A stretch of 64,000 bases of DNA from the NCBI RefSeq assembly GCF_003002815.1, contig NZ_PVTF01000001.1:744001-808000 (forward strand). Reading direction: 5' to 3'. The translations under genes and the position numbers were made by a program. Of the stretch, positions 53,213 to 61,289 are shown piece after piece. Origin of the DNA: Umezawaea tangerina. GTDB taxonomy: Bacteria; Actinomycetota; Actinomycetes; Mycobacteriales; Pseudonocardiaceae. Each line of letters starts with the position of its first letter. Positions within the stretch are counted from its first letter, which is position 1. The notes beneath the pieces are model-generated. The model had not been told where the DNA came from. It did not search any database and saw only the letters and a list, made by a program, of their open reading frames with translations.

Positions 53213-54408
53213 CGTGCGCCCCCCTCGACCGGCAGCTCGGCCAGCACCCGCCAGCCGCGGACCCCGGTGGGCCCGGCCGAGAACGTGCCGCCGAGCAGCT
53301 CCGCCCGTTCCCGCATGCCGATCAGACCGTAGCCGCCCGAGCCGCCGACCGGCTCGACGGGCAGGCCGGGGCCGTCGTCGCGCACCGCGAGCCGGACCAC
53401 ACCGTCCTTTGTGGACAGCTCGACGGCCACCTCGGTCGCCTCGGCGGCGTGCTTCTGCACGTTGGTCAGCGACTCCTGCACCAGCCGCAGGACCGACCGC
53501 GCCACCTCGGGCGGGACCGGTTCGGGCAGGGCCATCCGCAGCTCCACCGGCGTGCCCACGTCCCGCGCCTGCGCCACGACGGCCCGCACGTCCGCCTGCA
53601 GGTCCGTCGTCGCGACGTCGGCCGTCCCGACCCGCGAGCCCTCGTCGCGCAACGTCCCCACCAGCCGCCGCATCGCCGCCAGCGCGTCGCTGCCGCTGCG
53701 CGCGATGCCGGGCAGCAGCCGGTGCGCGGCCAGCGGGTCGGCCTCCGCCACGGTCAGCGCGGCCTGCGCCTGCACCACGATCCCGGTCACGTGGTGCGCG
53801 ACCACGTCGTGCAGCTCGCGGGCCAGCGCGATCCGCTCCTCCTGCTGCGCGGCCGACACGGCGACGTGGATCGACCGCTCCCGGTCGGCGTCGCGCGCCC
53901 GGAAGTACAGGCCGGAGCCGATCGCCAGCGCGAGCAGCATCGTGGTGGGGAACAGGTCCGACGGCTCGAGCAGGTGGTAGTGCGGCGCCGTGTCGCGGAC
54001 GACCGCGGCGTAGACCGCGGCGGCCACCATCAGCGCCACCGCGATCGCGGACTGCTCGCCCGGCGACTGCCGGACCACCACGGCCGCGATCACCATGCAG
54101 GCCAGCGTCTCGGCCGGGGACAGCGGGCTGAAGTAGGCCAGCGTGCTCACGCCGAGGAAGTCCACCCAGAACGTGGTGAGCAGCACCGACGCCGCGGCGG
54201 CGCACGCGGCCGCCACCGGCCTGCGCACGGCCAGGACGGCGAACAGGCACGTCAGCGCGGTCGGCGCCCACCCCACCAGCGCGCGGTAGCCCTGGTAGCG
54301 GAACAGGGCCAGCTCGAACGCCAGCACCACGGTGAACAGGCCCGCGACCGGCCACAGGCCGTGCGTCCACACCCGTGCGCGAGTCAGTAGTCCGTCCACC
54401 CCGGACAC
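53209..54408 (-). CDS. DesK/NarL-type sensor histidine kinase
   Basis: 399 residues. About five or six N-terminal membrane helices (residues 18-170), HisKA_3 with His200 in RIALARELHDVVAHHVTGIV, then HATPase with VQESLTNVQKHAAEA (N-box), RDDGPGLP and GYGLIGMRERAELLGG. Sensor part is membrane-embedded with a short polar loop around residues 138-152. Kinase and regulator form a pair; the gene has its own promoter region (54409-54563) shared with the divergent DJ-1-like gene. Signal unknown. Confidence 0.94.
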   Translation of the reverse strand: MSGVDGLLTRARVWTHGLWPVAGLFTVVLAFELALFRYQGYRALVGWAPTALTCLFAVLAVRRPVAAACAAAASVLLTTFWVDFLGVSTLAYFSPLSPAETLACMVIAAVVVRQSPGEQSAIAVALMVAAAVYAAVVRDTAPHYHLLEPSDLFPTTMLLALAIGSGLYFRARDADRERSIHVAVSAAQQEERIALARELHDVVAHHVTGIVVQAQAALTVAEADPLAAHRLLPGIARSGSDALAAMRRLVGTLRDEGSRVGTADVATTDLQADVRAVVAQARDVGTPVELRMALPEPVPPEVARSVLRLVQESLTNVQKHAAEATEVAVELSTKDGVVRLAVRDDGPGLPVEPVGGSGGYGLIGMRERAELLGGTFSAGPTGVRGWRVLAELPVEGGAR

Positions 54409-54563
54409 GCTACGACCCGCGTGCGGGCAAGACCGTCAGCCGAACGGTCATCACCCGCCTCGGTCATACGGCCGATCCCCCTGGACCGCGGCCGGTGCAG
54501 GGGAACCGCGGGCGGGGTCGGCGCGACCTGTGGGCGTAGGACAACCGGATCGGGGAGGTCATC

Positions 54564-55256
54564 GTGGAACGACGTGCTTTCCTGCGCGCCTCGGCGCTGT
54601 CGGTGGGCGGTCTCGGCGCGTTCGCGGCGGGCGCGCCGACGGCGTCGGCGGCGAACCCGCTGAGGGTGCAGGTGCTGATGTTCGACGGGGTCGAGGAGCA
54701 GGACTGGGCCGCGCCGGTGGAGGTGCTCGGCATGGCCGCGGGGATGAGCGGCGGGGCGGTCACCACCGCGCTGGTCGGCACCGGCGGACCGGGCACCGTG
54801 ACGGGCAACTTCGGCGCGCGGGTCGAGGTGCCGACCGGGTGGTCGCCGGACCGGGCCGACGTGCTCGTGGTCCCCGGTGGCGGCCGCTACACCGAGCAGG
54901 CCGGGCCGGGCGTCCGCAGGCTGATGGCCGACCGGGCGTTCCTGCGGAGGCTGGCCGACGCCGACGTGCTGCACGCGGGCATCTGCACCGGCGTCATGGT
55001 GCTGGCCGCCGCCGGCCTGACCAGGGGCCGCAACGCCACCACCCACACCGTCGCCAAGCCGGACCTGGCGGCGCTGGGCACGACGGTCGTCGACGCCCGC
55101 GTGGTGGACGACGGCGACCTGGTCACCGGTGGCGGTGTCACCTCGGGCCTGGACGTGGCCCTGTGGCTGGTGGAGCGGTTCCTGGGCGCCCGGCTCGCGC
55201 AGCGCGTGGAGACGATCATCGAGTACGAGCGCCGCGGCACGGTCTGGCGCGTCTGA
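54564..55256 (+). CDS. Tat-exported DJ-1/PfpI-family protein
   Basis: 230 residues from GTG 54564. A twin-arginine signal peptide is visible (ERRAFLRASALSVGGLGAFA, then PTASA as probable cleavage site near residue 29). The mature domain is DJ-1/PfpI-like: LRVQVLMFDGVEEQDWAAPVEVL, VLVVPGGGRYT, and the nucleophile elbow HAGICTGVMVLAAAGLT, with the candidate reactive cysteine in GICTG, and TTHTVAKPD. Members act as isocyanide hydratases, glyoxalases or chaperones; export through Tat is unusual for the fold. Function outside the cell unknown. Confidence 0.9.
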   Translation: MERRAFLRASALSVGGLGAFAAGAPTASAANPLRVQVLMFDGVEEQDWAAPVEVLGMAAGMSGGAVTTALVGTGGPGTVTGNFGARVEVPTGWSPDRADVLVVPGGGRYTEQAGPGVRRLMADRAFLRRLADADVLHAGICTGVMVLAAAGLTRGRNATTHTVAKPDLAALGTTVVDARVVDDGDLVTGGGVTSGLDVALWLVERFLGARLAQRVETIIEYERRGTVWRV

Positions 55257-55260
55257 GGCC

Positions 55261-55291
55261 GCGGGAACGCGGCGGTCCGCCGCGTTCCCGC
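55261..55291. terminator. Bidirectional terminator
   Basis: Nearly symmetrical GC-rich inverted repeat (55261-55275 with 55277-55291, one central base; a 14-bp stem once a loop opens) between the DJ-1-like gene and the convergent FtsK-type operon. Confidence 0.85.
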
Positions 55292-55296
55292 CCCCG

Positions 55297-55752
55297 TCAC
55301 TCCTTCTTGCGGCGCAGCAGCGACCGCTTCTGCAGCGACTCCTCCAGCGCCTGGAACGCCAGCTCCATCGCCGCGTCGTAGTCGTTCTGGTCGCGCGCGG
55401 GCACCCGCTCGTCGGGCTGCGGCATCGGCCGCATCCGCAGCCACCGCTCCTCCCACAGCGCCTCGACGGCCGACTCCCAGTGCAGCGCCACGCCGAGCTT
55501 CACGACCTTCTCGCGCTCGATCGCGTCGACCATCCGGTCCTGCGACACGGCCAGCCGCGCCATCAGCTCGGCCACGCGGGTCTCGTCGTGGGCGCGCATC
55601 GTCGCCACGGCCTCGCCGATCGAGCCGATGATCTCCTTGTACCGCTCGACCGCCGACCGGGTCTCCGGTTCCGCCACGTGCGCGTGCCCGTCGCCGGTGC
55701 GCTGCAGGGGAACCACCGAGAATTCGCACGTTCCGTTGGACTGCGTGTTCAT
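55297..55752 (-). CDS. Helical hypothetical protein, last gene of FtsK-like operon
   Basis: 151 residues from ATG 55752, which overlaps the stop of the ATPase gene (ATGA). After a polar N-terminus the chain is largely helical (about 34-150), with a likely coiled-coil ERYKEIIGSIGEAVATMRAH and MARLAVSQDRMVDAIEREKV. A tryptophan-rich stretch WESAVEALWEERWLRM follows, and the chain ends in a basic tail KRSLLRRKKE. No known domain. Being coupled to the ATPase suggests a stoichiometric partner, adaptor or regulator (inferred). Confidence 0.75.
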   Translation of the reverse strand: MNTQSNGTCEFSVVPLQRTGDGHAHVAEPETRSAVERYKEIIGSIGEAVATMRAHDETRVAELMARLAVSQDRMVDAIEREKVVKLGVALHWESAVEALWEERWLRMRPMPQPDERVPARDQNDYDAAMELAFQALEESLQKRSLLRRKKE

Positions 55753-58520
55753 GAGATGTCCTCCCCCGTGTCGAACGGAATGACCACTTGCGGACGAGAG
55801 TGCTCGAACCGGTCGAAGTACAGCCCGCGCCGCGGTCGCGGGGACCAGGCCATGACCTGCTCCGGGCCGAACGAGATCAGTTCCTTGCCCTGGACGTCGA
55901 AGGCGACCCAGGCGCCGATGTCGTCGTACACGCCCGGAGGCAGGCTGCTCTTGAGCCGCTGCACGCCGCGCCACCAGCCGAGCACGTGGGTGCGGCTCTC
56001 CGGGCCGTGCTTCAGGACCGTGCGCAGGCTGTCCAGTCCGGACGCCCGCGTCGCGGGGTCCTTCTGCTCCAGCAGGGTGTGCGCCGCGTCGACGGCGTAC
56101 AGCACGAGGTAGTGCGGCTGCGGCGGTGCGCTCGCCGTGCCGGTGATGGTCTCGGTGAGCCGCTTGGCCGTGCGGTCCAGCAGCTCGCGGATGCCGTCCA
56201 TGCGCACCACGTCCACCGTGTGCCCGGCGGTGTTGAGCTGCTTGGCGAGCTTCTGCGCGGCGGGCTCGGCCTCGTCCACCAGGCAGCACAGGGTGAACGT
56301 CGCCTCGGCCGGGTGGTGCTGCCTGCCCAGCGAGATCGCCGCCGCGCCGAGCACCGCGGCCGCGTCCTGCACCAGCGAGCCGACCACGGCGACGTTGCGG
56401 CCCGGCGTGCGGGCCAGCCGCACCTTCGCCGCGCTGCCCGCCACGTCGATGACCTGGCCCAGCAGCACGGTCGGCGTGACGTCGCCGGGGTGCAGCAGCC
56501 GGAAGTCCTGCACGCCGTGCAGCGCGGGGACCTTGCTGCCGTCGAACAGGATCGGCTCGGCCAGCTCGGGCCTGCGCCGCCGGAACAGCTCGCGCTGCAG
56601 GAAGTCGAACGTGTCCTTGCTCGTCGAGTCGGGGATGCGCGCGACCTCGTTGCCGTGCCGCACACCGGACTCGTGGTTGACCACCGCGTGCCAGCGGGGG
56701 AGCTCGACCGCCGCGTCGTTGTTCGGCTCGGCCAGCACCCGGCGCGCCTTGGGCAGCGCGACCCGGACGGTGAACTGCTCGAAGATGGCGGACTTGCCCC
56801 AGAAGCCCTCGATGCCCGCCACGTCCTGGCTGCACAGCACCAGGTGGATCCCCTGCGAACGACCGCGCCGCGCCACGTCCTCCAGCAGCTGGGTGGCCTG
56901 CTGGGTGACCTGGTCGCGTTCGCCGAACAGGTACTGGAACTCGTCGATCACCGCGACGATCCGCGGCCACCGGCCGTGCGGGTCCTCCGCGCGCAGCTGC
57001 TCCAGCTTGGTGACCTCGTGCTGCTTGGCCGCGTCCGCGCGCCTGCGCATCTCGTCGGCCAGGAACTTCAGCAGCGCCACGCCGAACTCGCGGTCGGTGT
57101 TCACGTTCACGCCGACCAGGCGCGCGTGCGGCAGCCAGCTCGGGTCCTTGCGGCCCGGCGCGAACTGCGCGAACGACACGCCCTCCTTGAAGTCCAGCAC
57201 GTAGAGCTCCAGCTCGTCCGGCGAGTACCGGGCGGCCAGGCTGCCGATCATGGCGTAGAGGAAGTTCGTCTTGCCCGACCCGCTCGGCCCGCCGATGAGC
57301 GCGTGCGGCGACGTGTCGCCCAGCCCGAGCGACACCGGCTCGCCGTCCTGGTACCCCACGGGCGCCACGACGCCCGCGGACGAGCTCTCCATCCACAGGT
57401 GCTCGGGCAGCAGGTCCCCGAACGTGCCGAAGCGCTTGCGGCGCTCCTCGCGCTTCTCCGCGATCGTCGCGCACGCCCTGGGCACCAGCGTGCGCGGGAA
57501 CGGCGGGTCCAGCGCCACGGTGACGTGCTTGCCGGTCATGGTGCAGGTGGCGGTCTGGTCCGCCTTCAGCGTCACGGTCTCGATCGGCGAGTTCACGGTC
57601 ACCGGGATGTCCACGATGACCAGCACGATGCCGCAGGCCAAACCGTTGCGCGCCACGCGTTGCAGCTGTTGCTGCTGCTCCTCCTTGAGCGCGTTGCGGT
57701 TGCCGAACAGCACCGCGATCCGCCACGGCTCGGTGCGCCGCCCGGTGCCGCTGACCGCGCGCACCGACAGGTGCCCGTCGACCAGGACGCTGGTGTGCAC
57801 GCGGCGGATGTGGTCGGACAGCTCGTCGAGCACCTCGTGCAGCCGCGACGGGTCGTGCACGGTCAGCAGGCCCGCGCGGGTCAGCGGGTAGAGCCCCGGC
57901 AGCGAGCCGGTGAGCTGGTTGACGTCCCACACGTGCACGTGGACGAGACCCGGCTGGAAGTAGCTGAGCACCCGCAGCAGCAGGTTCTCCACGAGCCCGT
58001 CGGCCAGGTGGCGGCTGTCCGGGGTGGACGAGACGTGCAGGTGCGCCTGGTCGAGCAGGGGGACGGCCACCGGGAACGGCCGCTGCTCGGGCGCGCTGCG
58101 CACCACGCCGCTGCCGATCCGCCACAGCTCCGGCACGCTGCTGCCGTCGGCGTTGCCTGCGTCGCCGAGCCACGACTCGTGCGGCCACGACGCCGCGGCG
58201 GGCGACACCTCGCGCACCAACGAGGACAGCTGGTCCGGGCCGCGCTCCGACCACGTGCGGAAGGCGTTGACGTGGTCCAGCATGGCCTGCGCGACGGTGC
58301 TGGAGAACTCCTCCTTGGCAAGCGCTTTCTTCAGCAGCGGGTCGTCGAGGGCGCGGTCTATCCCGCCGCCGCGCACCATCACCTCGAACATGTCGCGGGC
58401 GCGCTCCTCCGCGAGCTCGCGGTGCTCGCGCGACGCGTTGCCCAGTGCGGCGGCCACGGCGAGGCGGAACTCCTCGAAGGAGTCCTCCACCTTCTTGCGG
58501 CGTTCGTCGCGCCTGCTCAC
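55749..58520 (-). CDS. Soluble FtsK/SpoIIIE (EccC-like) multi-module ATPase
   Basis: 923 residues, no membrane helix. N-terminal helical part (1-110); a first module (about 150-340) with no Walker A; a central FtsK-type P-loop domain with Walker A GPSGSGKT (411-418), LDFKEGVSFAQFA, Walker B IVAVIDEFQYLFGE (Asp526-Glu527) and the sensor region GIHLVLCSQDVAG. A third module (about 680-890) has only a degenerate nucleotide site (VAVVGSLVQDAA). Three consecutive RecA-like modules with one intact recall EccC of type VII secretion, but the transmembrane anchor of EccC is missing. Operon with two small helical proteins upstream and one downstream. May move DNA or protein; which is unknown. Confidence 0.9.
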   Translation of the reverse strand: MSRRDERRKKVEDSFEEFRLAVAAALGNASREHRELAEERARDMFEVMVRGGGIDRALDDPLLKKALAKEEFSSTVAQAMLDHVNAFRTWSERGPDQLSSLVREVSPAAASWPHESWLGDAGNADGSSVPELWRIGSGVVRSAPEQRPFPVAVPLLDQAHLHVSSTPDSRHLADGLVENLLLRVLSYFQPGLVHVHVWDVNQLTGSLPGLYPLTRAGLLTVHDPSRLHEVLDELSDHIRRVHTSVLVDGHLSVRAVSGTGRRTEPWRIAVLFGNRNALKEEQQQQLQRVARNGLACGIVLVIVDIPVTVNSPIETVTLKADQTATCTMTGKHVTVALDPPFPRTLVPRACATIAEKREERRKRFGTFGDLLPEHLWMESSSAGVVAPVGYQDGEPVSLGLGDTSPHALIGGPSGSGKTNFLYAMIGSLAARYSPDELELYVLDFKEGVSFAQFAPGRKDPSWLPHARLVGVNVNTDREFGVALLKFLADEMRRRADAAKQHEVTKLEQLRAEDPHGRWPRIVAVIDEFQYLFGERDQVTQQATQLLEDVARRGRSQGIHLVLCSQDVAGIEGFWGKSAIFEQFTVRVALPKARRVLAEPNNDAAVELPRWHAVVNHESGVRHGNEVARIPDSTSKDTFDFLQRELFRRRRPELAEPILFDGSKVPALHGVQDFRLLHPGDVTPTVLLGQVIDVAGSAAKVRLARTPGRNVAVVGSLVQDAAAVLGAAAISLGRQHHPAEATFTLCCLVDEAEPAAQKLAKQLNTAGHTVDVVRMDGIRELLDRTAKRLTETITGTASAPPQPHYLVLYAVDAAHTLLEQKDPATRASGLDSLRTVLKHGPESRTHVLGWWRGVQRLKSSLPPGVYDDIGAWVAFDVQGKELISFGPEQVMAWSPRPRRGLYFDRFEHSRPQVVIPFDTGEDIS

Positions 58521-58521
58521 G

Positions 58522-58773
58522 TCACAGCTCCACAGCTAGCCGTTGCACCAGTTCGAGGCTGTTCACCATCAGCGCCAACTGGTCGGGGAACCGGTCCTTG
58601 GCCGCCGCGAACCCCGCGGGCAGCAAGGACTCCGGGTGGTTCGCGCCCGCCTCGAGCAGCAGGTCGACGGCCGCCTCCAGGTCCTTCTGCGCCTCGCGCA
58701 CGCTGCGGTAGGCATCCCTCAAGTGCTCGCAGCTCAGCTCGAGCGCGACCTTGACCTCCGCTACCGACGTCAC
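58522..58773 (-). CDS. Small helical protein of FtsK-like operon, 83 aa
   Basis: MTSVAEVKVALELSCEHLRDAYRS begins a protein made of two or three helices, with heptad-like leucines (LRDAYRSVREAQKDLEAAVDLLLEAG) and a second helical block (LALMVNSLELVQRLAVEL). Size and hairpin-like pattern recall WXG100/ESX-type small proteins, but no WxG or YxxxD/E motif is present. One base separates it from the ATPase start region, so the two are co-translated. Probably binds the ATPase or the 86-aa neighbour. Family not recognised. Confidence 0.75.
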   Translation of the reverse strand: MTSVAEVKVALELSCEHLRDAYRSVREAQKDLEAAVDLLLEAGANHPESLLPAGFAAAKDRFPDQLALMVNSLELVQRLAVEL

Positions 58774-58774
58774 G

Positions 58775-59035
58775 TCATAGCCTGGAGTTGATGCTCTCGG
58801 CCTGGGAGATCCCAGCGCCCAGGTGCTTCTGCAGGTCGCTCACGCCGTTGACGACCTCGGCGAACTGGGCGTTGGCCTGCTCGGCGTCGGACTGGGCGCT
58901 GCCCTGCACCGCGCTGCTCAGGAGGGCTTGGGCGTCCTCGGCCAGGTCGGCTGCCTGTTGCAGAGCGGCGGCGCTCTGGCCCGCCTTCTCGATCGCCTGG
59001 GCAATTGCGGCACGGACCTCTTCGATGCTGGCCAT
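58775..59035 (-). CDS. Small helical protein of FtsK-like operon, 86 aa
   Basis: From ATG 59035, preceded by GGAGAG; a longer frame to 59113 lacks a site. MASIEEVRAAIAQAIEKAGQ then alanine/glutamine-rich helices (SAAALQQAADLAEDAQALLSS; ANAQFAEVVNGVSDLQKHLG). No WxG motif. In composition it resembles the short actinobacterial families such as DUF6244, which I recall near FtsK-type genes but cannot verify here. Amphipathic, probably oligomeric. First gene of the tight gene set (spacing 1, 1 and -4 bases) with the 83-aa protein, ATPase and 151-aa protein. Confidence 0.75.
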   Translation of the reverse strand: MASIEEVRAAIAQAIEKAGQSAAALQQAADLAEDAQALLSSAVQGSAQSDAEQANAQFAEVVNGVSDLQKHLGAGISQAESINSRL

Positions 59036-59178
59036 GTCGACTCTCCGACCCTCTCCAAAGTGCAACGGGTGGCCGTAGACCGACCAACCTATTAGTACCG
59101 AAAGTTTGAACATTCACAAGCAAGATCGGCCAGCCGGGTGGACCCGGATGTTCACCCGCACGGACCTTGCAGTTGATC

Positions 59179-59979
59179 TTACTCGGGTTCCTTCCAGACC
59201 GAAGTGGACGTAACCACGGCCGTCATCTCCAACCCGACGATTCCCGTTACCGGTTCAGGGGTCGCTGACCAGCGGATAACCGCCGAGTCGCCCACCAGTT
59301 CCAGATCGGACCACCCGGACTGCCCCATCGACTCCACGGCGGTGTGTAGCGCGGTAGTGGGCGAGTCGACACTCGATCCGAGGTCGATGTGCACGCTGAG
59401 TAGGTGACCGTGCGGGACCACATGGGTGATGCTGGAGCTGTTGGCGACCCGGCTGGCTACTGCGCGCGCCTGCCATTCCGCCCCGGCCCGCCTCTCCGTC
59501 GCGACGTCCACCCGCAGCAGCAACCGCACCCCCGTCGGGCTGGGTGTTTCCACCTCGGCGGGCTCCGGTCGGACCTCTTCGGACGGTCGCCGGTCGGGGT
59601 CACCACCGGCCCAGGACTCCACCAGCAGCCGTTCGCCGCCCGGAACCACCGGGTCCAGCACGTCCGGGTCGTCCAGGACGGTCCACGCCGTCGGCGGTTC
59701 GCAGGCCACCCGCGGCATCGGGAAGTCGTCCCCGAGGAGCCGCACGAAGGCCCGCACCGACCGCGCCAGCGCCCCGGCGACCCCGTGCGTCACCTGTTCG
59801 CCGCTCGTCGCGCCGATCGTCACCGACCAGCACCCCGGCTCCTCGTCGGAGCAGTCGCCGACCTGCAGGACACGCCCGTCCACCCGCCTGACCAGGCCCG
59901 CGCAGGCATCCCTCGCCTGCTGCTCGTCGTCGGCCCCGACCACCACGGTGATCAGCAGCTCCAGGTCTTCCTCAGCCAT
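59179..59979 (-). CDS. Hypothetical protein with internal duplication, 266 aa
   Basis: Two halves share a pattern. The N-terminal half (about 6-110) reads LELLITVVVGADDEQQARDACAGLVRRV, then a beta strand CWSVTIGA, helix TGVAGALARSVRAFV-like and strand TAWTVL. The C-terminal half (about 150-245) reads VRLLLRVDVATERRAGAEWQARAVASRV, strand LLSVHIDLG, helix ALHTAVESMGQ, strand AVIRWSA. Both look like a ferredoxin-like alpha/beta unit, joined by an acidic/proline linker. No signal peptide. Lies 143 bases upstream of the FtsK-like gene set on the same strand and may be its first gene. Function unknown. Confidence 0.72.
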   Translation of the reverse strand: MAEEDLELLITVVVGADDEQQARDACAGLVRRVDGRVLQVGDCSDEEPGCWSVTIGATSGEQVTHGVAGALARSVRAFVRLLGDDFPMPRVACEPPTAWTVLDDPDVLDPVVPGGERLLVESWAGGDPDRRPSEEVRPEPAEVETPSPTGVRLLLRVDVATERRAGAEWQARAVASRVANSSSITHVVPHGHLLSVHIDLGSSVDSPTTALHTAVESMGQSGWSDLELVGDSAVIRWSATPEPVTGIVGLEMTAVVTSTSVWKEPE

Positions 59980-60055
59980 CGGGGCGAATTGTGCACGAGT
60001 GGGTTAACGGTGTGCACGGCGGTGGTTCGGCATCCGCCGCCCGACGGCTTCGGTG

Positions 60056-61279
60056 TCAACGGCGCGACGCGGCCTTGAACGCGGCCTTCCTGGCCGCCTT
60101 GGCGGTCTTCTTGTCCGGGTGGCGCTCGCCGATGAGGGTGAGGGCCTCGGCGGCGTCGGGGTGGGGCAGGCGCCAGACGTGCTCGAACAGGTCGGGCTCC
60201 TGGCCCGCGGGGGCCGCCTTGGCGAGCTCGGCGGCCACGGCGGCGGGGTCGTCGGGGTCGGTGGTGACGGCCAGGGTGTCCACCAGGAGCCAGGCGACGT
60301 CGTCGGGCGCGGGCGGCTGGTCGAGGGCGAGCTTGGCGTAGGGGCGCAGACCGGGGGTGTCCAGGACCTCCTGCCACTGCGCGGTGACGTCGGCGTCGAG
60401 GCCCGCGACGGTCGTGGTGGCGAACACCCTCCCGTTGGCGTCCACGGCGGCCGTGAGGAGCTCGTGGGCGGCGTCGACGGGGGAGCGCCGGGCGAGCCAG
60501 GCGGTGGTGTCGGCGTCCAGCTCGGCGGCGGTGAGGGCGTGCACGGCGGCGACCAGGTCGGCCGCGGTCATGTCCTCGGAGGCGGGCATCAGCGGGATCT
60601 CGAAGCCGCCGTCGACCATCTGCGCGCGCATGACCGCCGCGCCCAGCGGGGTCATCCGGGCGGTCTCGCCGTCGGACTCGACCGCGCCCAGGTTCGCCAG
60701 GCGCTCCAGCAGCACGAGCGCGGGGTCGCCGTGGGCCGCGGAGTAGGCCGCCCACCTGTCGGGCATGTTCTGCTCCAGCCCGGCGGCGCGGGCCATGCCG
60801 CTGAACTCCGCGAGCGGCAGCCCGGTGCCCCTGGCCATGAACAGCGCGGTCATCGTGGCGCCGCCGACGCCCTCCAGGTCCAGCTCCTCGCCCGCCTCGA
60901 TCGGCAGCGACTCGATGACCAGGTGCGTGTAGGCCTCGTCGAACAGCTCCAGCACGGCCTCGGCGCCACCGGTGAGCCACGGCTCGGCGCTGGGCCCGAG
61001 CGAGGCCAGGTTGGAGTCCTCGTCGACCTCCACGAACCCGACGGCGTGCGCCAGGTACCAGACCTGCTCCATCGTGTCGGACAGCTCGCCGTCGAACGCG
61101 TCGAAGTCGCTGTCCTCGTACACGGTGCGGCCGTCCGCCCAGCGCGACAGGGCAAGCGCTTGCGTCAGCAGCGCGCTCGCGCGCGCCGAGGCCGCCAGCT
61201 CGTCCGGTCCGGGCACGCGCAGCGGCGGCAGGGTCGTGGGCAGGCCGAGGGCCGAGGGGAGGTCGAAGTCGTCCGACAT
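60056..61279 (-). CDS. Conserved-type hypothetical protein, 407 aa
   Basis: Acidic, mostly helical protein without membrane segments: MSDDFDLPSALGLPTTLPPLRVP, RASALLTQALALSRWADGRTVYEDSD, DTMEQVWYLAHAVGFVEVDED, a winged-helix-like middle (RLANLGAVESDGETARMTPLGAAVMRAQMVDGG, about 195-235), and a C-terminal tail rich in lysine and alanine (HPDKKTAKAARKAAFKAASRR). The segment MTPLGAAVM resembles the wing region of transcription-type winged helices. I do not recognise the family. Ten bases separate it from the hydrolase gene upstream, so they form an operon. Confidence 0.8.
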   Translation of the reverse strand: MSDDFDLPSALGLPTTLPPLRVPGPDELAASARASALLTQALALSRWADGRTVYEDSDFDAFDGELSDTMEQVWYLAHAVGFVEVDEDSNLASLGPSAEPWLTGGAEAVLELFDEAYTHLVIESLPIEAGEELDLEGVGGATMTALFMARGTGLPLAEFSGMARAAGLEQNMPDRWAAYSAAHGDPALVLLERLANLGAVESDGETARMTPLGAAVMRAQMVDGGFEIPLMPASEDMTAADLVAAVHALTAAELDADTTAWLARRSPVDAAHELLTAAVDANGRVFATTTVAGLDADVTAQWQEVLDTPGLRPYAKLALDQPPAPDDVAWLLVDTLAVTTDPDDPAAVAAELAKAAPAGQEPDLFEHVWRLPHPDAAEALTLIGERHPDKKTAKAARKAAFKAASRR

Positions 61280-61289
61280 GGGCGGGACC

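Noticed and set aside
55788-58754. 988-codon open frame on the + strand opposite the FtsK-like ATPase
   Set aside because: Composition is a mirror of the high-GC coding strand (arginine/valine/glycine-rich, no domains); the - strand gene has intact Walker motifs.
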